A DNA stretch of 64,000 nucleotides from Xylocopa sonorina (taxonomy: Eukaryota; Arthropoda; Insecta; Hymenoptera; Apidae), in NCBI RefSeq assembly GCF_050948175.1, contig NC_135198.1:7453001-7517000 (forward strand), in the 5' to 3' direction. Each line of letters starts with the position of its first letter. The first letter of the stretch is position 1. Positions 50,097 through 61,994 of the stretch are shown piece after piece. The notes under the pieces were generated by a model that saw only the letters and a program-made list of their open reading frames with translations, searched no databases and was not told the DNA's origin. A program made the position numbers and the translations under genes.

Positions 50097-53000
50097 TCTA
50101 CACCGACGCGGACGAGCGCGGCCAATTTGTACATCATCGATGAATGTCACTTTTGTGCCTTCCATGGCACCTTTTTCTTTTTGCCGTTGACAATATTCTG
50201 ACACGCTTCACGCCCAGTTGCTCGGATGCTGAATGAACGTCAGATCGCGCAGAAACCTAAATTTACCAGCAAAGATTGGTGAAAATGGCATCGAAAAGAA
50301 CTGGTTGCTTTATGAACATATGTCTTCAGGGACTGTATCGTTACAGTTAGACTTTCCATGATAAAATTAAGTAGGTATGTGCCAATTGAGCTATATCTCT
50401 CAATCGTAATATTTCTGATCTATCAATTCACCTTGGCAAAAATTTAAACTCTAAATATGACCTGAAGATTCATATTCAGATGATTGAAGGACTCAGATTA
50501 TCGATGAAATTAAAAATTCATACACTTACTATATTAAGATACGCATTGTAACTGTCTGAATTGCAAAAATACTCCCAGCAATTTTAGTACATCTTTACTC
50601 TGACGATTTTCTTATTTCTTTTATTCTTCACACTTAAATCATATAAAAGCTAGCATATTCTAAAAATCCTATCGCATCTTCGCAGAACGATCCAGCACAC
50701 CGCTACGAAACTTCAACATTCTATCATAACCGGGCAGTACGTACGGGTTAGCATGCACAGAAACCGTCAAAGAGGAAGTACCGACATCTCGAGCCAATAA
50801 AGAGACCATGCCTATTCATACCACTCTAACCGCACGCACACGTTCACATTACTAGCCGCTTCATTCACCTAACGATACCAACAACAATTACCCCGAGTAA
50901 AATGAACAACTTACGTTTGTCCACCATTCAATACCAGGAAGAAGAGACGTCAAGCAGCTGTTTGTCCGTTGAATTCACGTTTAGCCACGAGGACGGCCTA
51001 CTTTTCAGCCGAGAAGAAAAAAAAATTAGCTCTTGAATTCTTCACCGAAAGCCAGTTCGTCACTCTACGCGCGAGCAAGTAGTCTAAAAAATATCGTTTG
51101 CGAAATAAAAAAGAACGTTTGTTACCGATTTTAACCGGATTTAACTAGAGAGATTTATAATAACGTTAGTATCGTTGGTTTAAACAAGCCGAAGAAGCGG
51201 TTTGCGAGTGTAATTAATGCTTCGTATCGCGCATGTTCGATGTACGATGCGAACTAGAACTCGAACGGTTAAAATCGCGGCTCTCAGGCCCCTGGGTGAG
51301 TGGCGTTCACCGATGGGTCCGTTCTACGCACCGTCGAGTGCACTACTGCCTGGCCCGATCCTCGGTGGCAACGTACCGGCTCGTAAATACACGTATTCTA
51401 ATACGCCAATCGGACCTAAGACCGTGACCGCGACGCATCGCACGGATTTGCGTGTTCATTGATAGCTGCGTGCCTGATAAGGGACCGGCGCGTGTTTTCC
51501 GATGGAATTCCGTTGGAACTGAAAAAAAGAAGAACGCGCCACCGTCGGTAGATGCGTTTGGGATGCTGGGAACGAGTATAGTAAGTCAGTGGTTGCGGTT
51601 GTTAGACGCTTAGCAGCTGTAAAGTTACGAGCTAGCTTCTCGTTTTGAACTGTACAGCATTTCAATGATTTAATGTACAATTCTCGAGCATAATTAGTAT
51701 TATAACTTTCGAATGGCTAACGTGCGAGCTCGCAATAATTTTCAAACGTAGAACTGCTACTTTGTTAATGTACGTTTAGGTAATTCCACTTTGTTTCCAT
51801 TTATTTATTCTTTTCAAATTCGAGCAAGAAGTAAAGCCAAAGTTAATCATCTATTCTTACTGCATAAGAAAGTAACCAAGTCTTAAGTAGACTTATCTTT
51901 TTTATTTAAAATGAACACGAAACAGCGGTAGCACATTTCTGCAACTTTTCATCACGACGGGTGCCGTAAATCCTTGACACGCATCCTTATGCCGTTATTA
52001 AGGCAGGATAAGCACCTTGCGTAGCGGATTCGAAACGGATGGTCTTGCCGTTTATGGCGATCGGTTTCGAATAATTAACATATGAGATAAGGTTCGCGCC
52101 TTTTTTTTCCTTTCCCCCCCTAACTGGTTTCAATCAAAATTGTACTCTATCCTTTCTTTCTTCTCGCTGAACCATCTAACCGTTAACTCCAATTACATAC
52201 ATACATTAGTAACAAGCGAAAATTGGCGAAAGCAACCATTTATATTTTCCGTTGTTTGTTTTATCTGATGCGTACTTTTGGACAATCATTCTCTCAAATT
52301 TAACTTTCTTTCCAGACAGTCGATAATGCGTTATTTACCTTTCCCTCGGGTTTACAAATCAATTCTTGTATCAGCAGTTACGTTTCCTAAGAACAATCAG
52401 CAATAGTATTTGTCTATGTTGTCGAGCAATTTAAATAGACATAGGCTAAAAATTGATCTATTGTATCTGGCCATTCCTTTGAATCTTCTAGAACTTTAGC
52501 ACGGTGGATTTATGGCGCCGTTTACTTGTAAAAGTAGGACATTGCGAAATTTGCTTCTAGGGTCACTCTAGGCGTCTTATTCCCATACAGGCACCGATTG
52601 ATTGTGTACTCGTCAAAGAATGATTATTTACAAAAAGTATACTGCAAATGTACAGCCATCTGCTGTCATTCGTACAAATATATAAAATGATTGGATGCTT
52701 AATACGATCTTCAGAAATCATAAATCATCAATTTTATTCTTTACATTATGCAATGATAGAACTTCAGTTGTTGCGCTAATTGCACCTTTATTGCGACGTA
52801 TGAAGCACACGGTTGGAGAATATAAGAATTTAATATTCCCAGTAAGGACTGTGTGCTTTGAAGGGATTTGATGTTAGCGATACCACCAGTTTCAATTATT
52901 TCAATGGATAATTAAAAGATGAATGAGTGGTCTAAGGTTGATAAACTTTTGTTCTGGTTGATTGAAAGGTCAAGGGAGATAAATAATGTACGATTAGAAG

Positions 53001-53226
53001 ATTATATTTTTATTATAGAAAATTAGAACAAGGTTCCATAATATGTTGATTTAATTTGTCTTGATAAATTATAAATATGATAACAACTGACTTTTCATTC
53101 CATTTTTCCATCAAATTTATGTCAGTGTCAGTGGATGGGATTTAGAAGATATCAACAATGGATATCTGAAGCAATAAATATAGTAATAGTAACAATATTT
53201 CTTGCACGAGCTGATTTTCTTGGTAC

Positions 53227-54937
53227 CTAGTTGTTCTCTAAGATTTTAAAGAAATATTCCACCTAAATAAAATTAGCAATTAATACATTATTAATATAAG
53301 TTTCTTCCTGCAACTCTTGAAACGTAAAAGGAAGTTTAATAATTCGTTTCACCTCTAAAGTTCCATCCTCTGGTAGATCGGAACAATGAACAGCGTTTTG
53401 TACTTTAGTTTTTCCATACTTTGCTCTGAGTGTATCTGGCCTTACTTGCCGTGCAATATCTGGATCCATAGGTCCACACAGTTTTCTGAACTCTCCTTGA
53501 ACATCATACTTATCGTCGTTGTGTTTTATTTCCATAGCAATGCATGGTCCTGATTGCAGTTCTCTTACCATTGCCTAAAGACAGATTATCGTTTTTGTTT
53601 AGGAAGTCAAGCGTATTACACGTAATGAAATTATATTAGTCTAATGATAATTATATTAGTCTAATGAACTTACTGCATAATCAGGAAGAACACCTTTGTA
53701 TACTTCTAAAAATTCTTCCGCATCAAATAAGTTAACACAAAATTGTTGCACAGCAGAAATAGTATAGCCAGCTTTCTGCACATCATCAATGATATCTCCT
53801 GTGTTAATAAACCAATGAATTATAATAGTAATTATAACAGTAAAGTCTGTCATTTTAAGTCATGATTGGTATACCAATTAGTTTAGCTTGAACAGCATGC
53901 GGCTTAATAATACAACAAGTACAATTTTCCAATGTTGCAGTGTTTTTTGGCCCTCTTTTACCAGTTTTTGAGTCAGGAAAGAAAAATTGTAGTTCCTGAT
54001 GAAAAAATATAAAAAATATTGCACCTTCGATAACTTTTTTTTTTTTCGCTAAGCGCGATATACCAAACCTTTTCTGCTGCCTCCTCATTTTGGGAGCCAT
54101 GTACCGCATTGTGAATAATATCTTTACCGTAACGTGCTCTAAACGAGGATGGAGCTTTCGCAACAGCTTCCCTGCTGTCTTCTGGTCCCATTGCTTCCTG
54201 CCAACGTGTGATGGCATGATCGCCCAGTAATTCTAAAGCTACAATAGGACCAGAAGTCAGAAAATTTACTACATACCTAATCAAAAACACAGAAAATAGA
54301 AAACAGACAAGTGAAACTTATAAATACATTCAATATCAGCTTGTGTCTTACGCTATAGTAGTCTCCTCTTTGTCTTTGCAAAACTCGCTTGCCTCCTCTT
54401 GAGTTAACTTCATCATTTTGATATTTGCAATGTGAAAGTTAGAAGCAATTATACACTTTAATATTTCTCCTAATTTATCAATGACATTCGGTTTGACCAT
54501 TGCGAATGTCCTAAAAAGATAGCAAAACTTGTAAAATTTTGTTAAATAGGGATGATGTTGCTGTGACAGATAACAATGTACTTTTGCATTTTCGTTTGCA
54601 GTTTTACTCGTGTAGCGCAGTCAGCATAATCCGTTATTTTTATGCTTCGTGAGAATATTGCCACGGTAGCACCAACATAGAAATCCTTTGCTTGGATCCC
54701 TTCGCATTTTGTTCTCCTGAGAAATGTTTTCCTCGCTTTTATATCAAACTGAAAGTTACGGTATGTAGCTACAATTTAATTAACATGTTCTTAATGTAAA
54801 ACATTAATTGCGAGACTTACCAATTCAACTGTATTGTCGAATGGATAATAACAGAGGTAGAATTTCTTTAAAATACTGGCTCTCTTGTCATACCATTCAG
54901 CTTCGAAGATGTATTTTTCATTGTGGTCCATCGACAT
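53227..54937 (-). CDS. NME7: Nucleoside diphosphate kinase 7 (DM10 plus two NDK domains)
   Basis: Eight exons join in frame: 54937-54821, 54748-54582, 54510-54352, 54276-54069, 53995-53875, 53798-53674, 53574-53353 and 53262-53227, 384 residues (human NME7 is 376). Residues about 5-93 form the DM10 domain (FEAEWYDKRASILKKFYL; ending in ITDYADCATRVKLQ). The first NDK domain is about 97-220 (TFAMVKPNV, TSGPIVALEL, NAVHGS with catalytic-type His207). The second is about 243-380 (NCTCCIIKPHAV, KAGYTISAVQ, NAVHCSDLPEDG with His362). NME7 is a microtubule and gamma-tubulin-ring associated kinase linked to centrosomes and cilia; the usual NDK reaction moves a gamma-phosphate between nucleotides through a phospho-His. 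The last exon (12 codons, VEYFFKILENN) restores the family's C-terminus; the GTTTGG donor after exon 4 is unusual but keeps the conserved join. Confidence 0.95.
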
Positions 54938-56392
54938 TATATCAATCAAATATCAATATACCTATATTATTAAATGAACCTATCCTTTTTTTCTCTCTCT
55001 TATTCAACTCTAACTTAAAGATTAGAAACTGTCGCTATAGATATTGTCAATTATAACTTATATTTCTGTTTCTATGACAACATAGTTGTAATGGTATTAT
55101 CACAGATAGGACACAAAATAAGTCTATCGTTTTATGCCACTAGGTATACATATTTAAATATCCAATAAATTTTGTTGAACTCTTTATTTATACTAAAAAA
55201 TTTAAGAATACATTCAAACCAATTACAAAATTTTCATCTCTTCAAATAACACATAAAAATATCGTATGTCAGTATTGACAATAAAGTAAACTACTGATAG
55301 ACTGCTAGCGCCATCTCTGTAAAAAGTGCTCAAACTGGTCGCGCATTTATCGACAACAAAACTAGTGCTTGTCAGACTGGTATCGCCATCTCTGCGAAAA
55401 GTGCTCAAACTGGTCGCACACAATTATCGACAGCGAAGTAAACTACTGAAGAACTACTAGCGCCATCTCTTGGAGAGGCACTGAAACTATTTGGGCATTA
55501 GTTTCAGTAATTTCCACAGAGATGGCGCCAGGGGTTCTAGAGTAGGGTCGATAGCATCTGTCTCACTCTTTCATATTGCTTTCTAATATATCTTTCTCTC
55601 TCTTACCTCTAAACCGGGAGATATAATTTATCTTACTCTTTCTATTCAATGAACATTAATAATTTTTGTTATTTTTGAGGTACGAATAATAAACAATATA
55701 TTAAGAATTACGTGAAATAAATTATTCCTTTATTTTTGAATGTACACGGTCAACGATTGAATTTCTTGCCTATATAATAAATATTAAAATGTTTTATTTA
55801 ACAACGGGAGAAAATTGTAAATTTATAAAGCACATAAATACATAATCATAAGGTTCTTAAATATGTCGAAAAAATTGTACATAAAATACAATATCACATT
55901 GAAATACTTAAAAATATAATTTATCTTATATTATTATCTTATAATAAATATAAATAAGTATTTTTCCATAAATGAGACAATGTGTGTGGAATGATAATTC
56001 TGGCAGGACATTGTTTATTTTATAGGATTAAATCCCTGAAATCTGTTTGTTTTTTTATGTGAAACAATAGAACAGAACGAAGAATTAATATTTAATACTG
56101 TACTGCGTATAGTCTTATTCAGACATCAACTCTACGTATCTGTAATTTTTATTTAAACTATAGAATGCTTTATTATGGAAAATATATCCTCTAATCTAGT
56201 AAAAAAAATGATATCGGGAATAATATTGAATCTTTTTCTAAAATCTGTCGAGTTTCCGTAACTATCGATAAAATTCGAATCAACAATTTTAACTTTAGTT
56301 CAAGAAGCATTTAAAAGTGCAATAATACTTTGTGCGTGCAAATTTATCGTTTTCGTTTCTATTCCCTTCTCGGATGTTTAGAAGTTAGCCCT
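54938..56392. other. Interval between NME7 and MPI
   Basis: It contains the NME7 promoter side, the repeat cluster at 55290-55545 described separately, and the 3' UTR of MPI. A minus-strand AATAAA (56174-56169) lies about 220 bases past the MPI stop and is a plausible poly(A) signal. The rest is AT-rich with no gene. Confidence 0.6.
55285..55545. repeat. Tandem repeat of ~76 bp, three copies, ending in an inverted copy
   Basis: The core TAGCGCCATCTCT or TATCGCCATCTCT recurs at about 55306, 55381 and 55459, spaced about 75-78 bases, with AAAAGTGCTCAAACTGGTCGC shared by the first two units and partly by the third. A reverse-complement core (CAGAGATGGCGCCA, 55517-55530) closes the array. The arms 55458-55489 and 55499-55530 match over most of 32 positions and would form a hairpin around TTTGGGCAT. 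This could be a small non-autonomous transposon (MITE-like) or young satellite. No target-site duplication was identified. Confidence 0.75.
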
Positions 56393-57965
56393 TTAGACAT
56401 TCACGAAAGCTTGGAACATTAACATTGGATGACACCCACATAAAACTTTGATTCCGATTTTCTCGTTCGCAGGAATAAATATAACCGAACCTCGGTTAAG
56501 TACTTTCGACGGTGCAATTTCACCCTTCCCATTTATAATCATTAAAATGCTAACTGTACATCTTGGAATTATATTATATGACGTTCTTCCTGGAGGAATC
56601 TGAAAGGAATGTTATTATTTGTACACTTAATTTTTAAACTTAATCCGCAATACCACACCTATACATAATCCGGTTGGTAGTGTATATTTTACCGTAATTT
56701 TTGCAACGGCAAAATCTGGTACGGGAGGACGAAACACTTCAGTACATTCATCTTCGCGAGAAGGTTGAAATCTTTTCGCGGATGCCGGTTCACAAACGTA
56801 TCTTAACATTTCAATTAATGTTGGTACATCTTTTAGTTTAGGAGTTAGTCCTGCACGTATCACATTATCAGAACACGCCATACATTCTACACAATCTACA
56901 AATATCATTATAATTTATTACGGGCTAAACATTTAATCTACTAAAGTGAACGTATAAATTTACATTGGTATCATACATTATGGTTTAATTATAGGTAAAA
57001 AAATATCATGAAGTACTAACCACCAGAAAGATATGCATGTGGTTCATTTGGTCCAAGATACAAAGCCTCGCCAGGCTGCATTGTTATATAATTAAAAAAA
57101 TAAATGCCAAAACATCCTACATCTCCTGGGAAATCAGAATACAGTCTTTCTAATAGACTAGCATGTAAAGTTTGTCTCAGTGACTCATCTAAAAAAAATT
57201 TCTTTCATTACTATTAATGAAGAAATACTTACAGATACTTAATTAACAAGAAATTACCTAAATTGGACAGTCTATCAAGTAATTTCCTAAGTTGCAATGC
57301 TATTAATCCAGGATCACAGGTCATTAAACTATGAAAACATGTTTTCAAAGCTTCTGCTGGATCTGCCTCGTCTATTGTCATAAATTTAAGTACATTATCT
57401 ACTCCTATTACAGCCCGTAATTCTGGCAGAATTTTTAAAAATTCCTGAATATCCCTGATTGGACGAAAGCCGCATAGTGCTTCAAAAGGTGTTAACGCTA
57501 TTGCAAGCTCAGGTTTATGATTTGCATCTTTGTAAATATTGGGATATTGTTTGTGTAATTCCTTTGCTTGTTCCTATATTTGAACGTGATATTTGACATT
57601 AACATCATATTAAACAAAGATTACTTATTAATAGAATAATGATATACCTTATTCGGATGTATTTGAACTGAGAGCGCTTTGTTCACAGATAAAACTTTAA
57701 AAAGAAATGGTAATTCCTGGTTGAATATCTTTTGCACATTATTCCCCAATACTTGGCTATTTTTTTTTATATATTCCTTCAATGGTATATCCGATTCTTT
57801 TATATATGAAGGGCCATTTGGATGCGTGCCGATCCACAGCTCAGCATATGGTTTCTTTTCGTCTAATACAAAATCTGAATTGGAAGACTTCATCAATATT
57901 GCAACAGTGCTATCAATACCATGCTTTCCCCACTCGTAAGTTTGTACTTTACATTTAAGTTCCAT
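56393..57965 (-). CDS. MPI: Mannose-6-phosphate isomerase (type I phosphomannose isomerase)
   Basis: Five exons join in frame: 57965-57648, 57573-57258, 57188-57021, 56895-56693 and 56599-56393 (stop TAA at 56395-56393), 403 residues against 423 in human MPI. The enzyme interconverts fructose-6-phosphate and mannose-6-phosphate in the cytosol, feeding GDP-mannose synthesis for glycosylation. The zinc-binding residues are all present: Gln101 and His103 in LSVQIHPNK, Glu128 in DANHKPE, and His262 in GPNEPHAYLSG. Other family signatures are YEWGKHG near the start, ELWIGTHPNGPS (about 42-53), LTPFEALCGFRP in exon 2 and DCVECMACSDNVIRAGLTPK in exon 4. The C-terminal cupin part in exon 5 has diverged but keeps GSVIFIPANEKI. 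Exon 4 is read to ACG|GTAAAA; reading through it gives a non-family tail, so that alternative was dropped. Confidence 0.96.
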
Positions 57966-59116
57966 TGTATAAGTACCCCTGAAACAGAAAATGCAAAAGC
58001 ATATGAAACTTATGTATCTAGCTCCACTGTAATGTAATTTAATTATTTATATATTGTATACCGTTAAAAAGTATTTCGGTGTAAAAGTTTTATTCTCTAC
58101 GATTTCTATTTTGTACTCTTCTATATCGATATACGTGTCTTCTGTTAAGATATGTGATATTATTGTGTTTTAAGTGACAGCATATGTTCATAACTTCTTG
58201 CAGTTATTAGGTATAAACAGGGGAACGTATGCGTCGTTGTATTGTTAAATATTTGACGCGATCTGTACAAGCTACGCTACGTGTACAAAATTCATACGTA
58301 AACAGGATTATTACCAGTTCCTTTGATAAGGTCTGTGTATGAGCCTTATCACAAATAAAATGGGCTTTCCCCACTCTGCTTTTGCTGTCAAACGCGCTAA
58401 TTACACGTGTTCTACCCCACGCCGATTTCGCGTGAATTCGATGTCTTCGGATTTCGAAATTAATGCGTAACCGGCTATTTTTTTAAATAGTTAAACAAAA
58501 ATGTTTATCATATCTAGTCTTTAGTTGGAAAAAATGTTTTAATAGCATGCGATAAGTCAGTTAAATATGGAATTGAACAATGCAAGAAGTATGTGGGTGG
58601 GCGCAGCATTTAAACGGAATAATAGTATTAGTGCAGGAGGAAACAAAAGCGCGTGAAGCTTCCCACTTGTAAAGAGTGTTGATAACAGCTGTAATACTTC
58701 ACTGACACGTGTTATCTTGTTTACATAATTTTTTATTGATTCTTAAGACAATTTTCTACTAAACGATAATACTTTTTATATATTCTCGTTCATGTTACTA
58801 AATAATTAAATAAATTTCACATTGTTTCTTTATAATATTTGTGAATAGAAATCTGTACAGCAGGATTTGGTTGCAGTTAGAAAAATAGATTCATAAAATT
58901 ATTATAAGTAGGAGATTTTATAATTATATTTTGATATATATTTAAAATACGATGATATATACGTATATATATAATAGCAATATGTATATATATATATATT
59001 TTTTAATATATTTTACTGTAAACTATAAAAATGTATTTTATATAACACAGACGCCAGACTGTGTCATTTATATTTCGTGGCAATCTCGAAGTCGATCCTA
59101 TTGCGAGATTCTCGAT
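57966..59116. promoter_or_regulatory. Intergenic region between divergent MPI and RpL30
   Basis: MPI is read leftward from 57965 and RpL30 rightward from about 59117, so their promoters share this 1.15 kb. The sequence is AT-rich with TA-dinucleotide repeats at about 58933-59000. No TATA box could be assigned to either gene with confidence. The sequence near 58.37-58.45 kb is more GC-rich. Confidence 0.5.
58933..59000. repeat. TA-rich microsatellite
   Basis: Several (TA)n runs interrupted by single bases (GATATATA, ACGTATATATATA, GTATATATATATATAT). It lies about 120 bases before the inferred RpL30 transcription start. It is low-complexity DNA without coding content. Confidence 0.8.
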
Positions 59117-59251
59117 CCTCTTTCACGTTTATCGTGTTCCGTGGTGTTCCGCGTGCTGGGAAGGTAGTTTAGTTATTCTCTAATATCTCTTAATAATAAT
59201 TTGTATAAATGTAGAAAAGTCGTAATAAATACATTTAAATATTTGTTTTAG
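59117..59251 (+). promoter_or_regulatory. RpL30: Probable TOP-type 5' exon and first intron of RpL30
   Basis: CCTCTTTCACG at 59117 looks like a terminal oligopyrimidine start, as expected of ribosomal protein mRNAs. A non-coding exon could run from about 59117 to 59163 (GGGAAG|GTAGTT). The next exon would begin at 59252 after TTTGTTTTAG, leaving a 5' UTR of about 70 bases before the ATG at 59277. TOP mRNAs are translationally controlled by TOR signalling; that is family knowledge. The exact start site is inferred. Confidence 0.55.
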
Positions 59252-59276
59252 CGTTAGCTTTCATTAAATAATAAAA

Positions 59277-60125
59277 ATGGTGGCCCAAAAGAAACAGGTA
59301 AATATCTTTCACAATTGCACACGTGTTCGATTCCGCCATCGAAGCACATGCTAAAATAATTCTTTGCTTTAAAGTATCATTAAAATATAACATAATACGT
59401 GTATGCATGATCGAATATTTGTTAGATCTTAATATTTACAAATGATATTTAACTTAAGTTCGTGTCGAAGATTAATCGCGAAATGTTTTCGCTGTAATCA
59501 TTTTGGGGTTAGGATTGCGAGTCCACTAAACAGACATTTGTTTCTTTTTGGTAATAGAAAAAGTCCCAGGAGGGTATTAACTCTAGGTTAGCCCTGGTTA
59601 TGAAATCCGGCAAATATGTTCTGGGTTACAAGCAGACCTTGAAGTCCTTACGGCAAGGGAAAGCAAAATTAGTCATCATTGCCAACAATACTCCGCCTTT
59701 AAGGTGAGACTGAGATGTAGCACTCCTTCAATAATAGCAAAGCAATATGAACATTGTATAAAATAAGTATCTACGTAAAAGCCAGAAAAAATGCATTAAA
59801 TAAATTTTACTGTTTCATATTGATTTGTACACTCGTAATAGGAGTACTGCGGAGTAGTCTCGCGTCCCTGTTCGTAAGTGCAGAGACATTCCACGTGTAT
59901 ATTGGCGATCCAAAGATTGTAAACGTCTGTTTCTATCTGTTCAACAGGAAATCAGAGATAGAGTACTACGCTATGTTGGCAAAAACTGGCGTACATCACT
60001 ATGTTGGAAATAACATAGAATTGGGCACTGCGTGCGGAAAGTATTTCCGTGTATGTACCCTTTCTATTACAGATCCTGGCAATTCGGATATTATAAAGTC
60101 TATGCCTACTGGTGAACAAGCATAA
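59277..60125 (+). CDS. RpL30: 60S ribosomal protein L30 (eL30)
   Basis: Three coding exons: 59277-59297, 59558-59703 and 59948-60125, giving 114 residues (human 115). The protein reads MVAQKKQKKSQEGINSRLAL at the start, with KSGKYVLGYKQTLKSLRQGK and LVIIANNTPPLRKSEIEYYA in the middle, and ends in DIIKSMPTGEQA. These are the L7Ae/L30e-fold signatures of eL30, a large-subunit ribosomal protein that binds kink-turn RNA. The first coding exon is only seven codons, which fits ribosomal protein genes with ATG-proximal introns. Several overlapping AATAAA signals (60143, 60154, 60160) follow the TAA within 40 bases. In other organisms eL30 can regulate its own splicing through a kink-turn; I did not identify such a structure here. 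Confidence 0.98.
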
Positions 60126-60142
60126 ACATATATTTTTTATTT

Positions 60143-60165
60143 AATAAAATTTTAATAAAAATAAA
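60143..60165 (+). terminator. Cluster of poly(A) signals for RpL30
   Basis: Three AATAAA hexamers start at 60143, 60154 and 60160, 18-40 bases after the RpL30 stop codon. The next gene on the same strand begins coding at 60426, so transcript ends must be close here. Confidence 0.75.
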
Positions 60166-60425
60166 TGTAGTTTTTACTTATGGTTTTCTATAGAATCATA
60201 TACCCTTATACCTTTATAAACATAATATAATAATATATAACAAGTGTCTTTTGCATTAGCACTTACGAAAGTCAGCACATTTCTTTAATTTATGTAATAT
60301 GCTATTGTACGTGTCGCTGAGATTTTTCGTCCTTGTAGATGTCACTAGTCTCAACAGGTTGCTTACAGTGCACTCATCAGTTCTGTTTACACTTCCTTAA
60401 AAGACTGTCATGTCTCATTTTTATA

Positions 60426-61994
60426 ATGAATACGTTAGGATTAAGTTATATATTGTTAATAATTAATTTTTTAACAACACACTGTGATGAACAATATTGT
60501 TCCACTGATAGCATAGAACACTGTACTGAGAAAAAGGAAGTTAATCTATATAAGAAAGGTATCTACTGAGATGGTACTTGTTTTACAGTTTTTATAAACT
60601 TTTCTTTTTATTAGTTTCAAACGAACATTACATCAAATACTACAATGCAATCGAAGAAGCAGAGAAAAGTTATAAGGCTTGTAATAATACTAACAATGGT
60701 TGTTTTAAACATGTCATTAAACATGACTTAAAACCTTTTAAATTTAAAGGTATAAGTAAAGATTTAATAAATATTGCAAAAACTAGGTGAGTCCAATGAT
60801 TGTGTAATTACGAATGAATTTTTATTAATTTAATTTTATGCTTTTTACAGGGGAACTTTTTATCAAATAGTGCAAGGAAAATTGTATAGACAAAAGGAAT
60901 GCATGTTTCCATCGAGATGTGTGGGAGTAGAGTACTTTCTTTTGAAACTTGCACCTGAACTATCGGATATTGATTTAGTAATAAATGTAAGAGATTATCC
61001 TCAATCAAGTAAACATTTTGGGGGTCCATTACCTATCTTTTCATTTAGTAAGGTAAATAAGGCATTTTTACATCTTTTTAAAGTTAGGTTTTATTCACTG
61101 CAGCAATATGTAAATTTCTAATGTTCTGAAATGTATTTATAGACTTCACAGTATTATGATATTACATATCCAGCATGGGCATTTTGGGAAGGTGGTCCTG
61201 CAATTTCTTTGTACCCCCGTGGTCTTGGAAGATGGGACGAACTTCGTGCATCTTTGAACGAAGCTAGTGAAAATATACCATGGGAGAACAAAGAAAATAG
61301 AGCATTTTTTAGGGGTTCCAGAACAAGTGCAGAGCGTGATAATTTAATACTACTAAGTCGTAGGAAGCCGGACCTAGTAGATGCTCAGTATACAAAAAAT
61401 CAAGCATGGAAGTCCGATGAGGTAATTATTTTCTATTTTAATTATTGAACATGGTTACATGTGTCATAATTTTTTGAGTTTTTATAGGATACATTGTATG
61501 CACCTCCAGCTTCCGAAGTTCCTCTCGAAAAACATTGTAAATATAAGTACTTATTCAATTATCGAGGTGTTGCAGCATCATTCAGGCACAAGCACTTGTT
61601 TCTGTGCCAGTCCTTAGTATTTCATGTAGGGGATGAATGGACTGAATTTTATTATGATGCAATGTTACCTTGGATTCATTATATACCTGTTTCTAAGGAT
61701 GCTAATCAAACAGTATTAGAGTAAGTTATTATTTGTTAGGATTAGTCTTCATAAATTATTATTATTTTTATATACTCTTTCATTTATAGGGATTTGATAC
61801 AATTTGCTATAGATAATGATGAATTATCAAAAAGAATTGCAATGCGTGGAAGAGATTTTGTTTGGAATAATTTGAAAATGTGGAATGTTACACAATTTTG
61901 GAAAAGGCTTCTTAAGAAATATTCTAAACTTCTAACATATAAAACCACTTTAGATAAAGATTTGATTAAAATTGAAAGGGGTAAAAGACCTTAA
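60426..61994 (+). CDS. rumi: Protein O-glucosyltransferase 1 (rumi, CAP10 family)
   Basis: Six exons: 60426-60558, 60615-60786, 60851-61052, 61143-61421, 61488-61720 and 61790-61994, 407 residues. The enzyme adds O-glucose (and O-xylose) to EGF repeats of Notch and related proteins in the endoplasmic reticulum. Residues 1-20 look like a signal peptide (NTLGLSYILLIINFLTTHC). Family blocks are DLVINVRDYPQ (about 148-158), PIFSFSKTSQYYDITYPAWA, LGRWDELR, AFFRGSRTSAERD, YTKNQAWKS, KYKYLFNYRGVAASFRHKH and LVFHVGDEW. The ATG at 60426 is chosen because it puts the signal peptide at the N-terminus; an in-frame ATG at 60339 would add 29 residues. The C-terminus ends ERGKRP, without the KDEL-type signal seen in fly Rumi and the KTEL of human POGLUT1. 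The gene starts 300 bases after RpL30 on the same strand. Confidence 0.96.

Larger units (their letters stand above)
41070..53226. other. Twelve-kilobase interval with no supported protein-coding gene
   Basis: Mostly AT-rich DNA. The promoter and any 5' UTR of the MFSD6-type gene should lie just above 41069. Contents that can be described are a purine-rich strand-asymmetric tract (48940-49240), a perfect GC-rich hairpin (49355-49374), the pair of related elements at 49434 and 50038, a short ATGC repeat (47896-47911), and a GC-rich patch at 51.2-51.5 kb. The longest open frames (43282-43572 plus, 45264-45575 minus, 48931-49272 minus) lack splice context and protein-like composition. The 3' UTR of NME7 may lie at the upper end. 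Confidence 0.5.

Noticed and set aside
53263..53352. Read-through of NME7 exon 7 to its own stop
   Set aside because: The tail is unlike the family, whereas splicing at GAG|GTGAAA to 53262 restores the conserved VEYFFKIL end.
56627..56692. Read-through of MPI exon 4 to a nearby TAA
   Set aside because: Splicing at ACG|GTAAAA to 56599 restores the C-terminal cupin part and a length close to the family's.
60339..60425. Upstream in-frame ATG for rumi
   Set aside because: It would place 29 Cys-rich residues before a good signal peptide; the ATG at 60426 fits a secreted enzyme better, though the longer form is not excluded.
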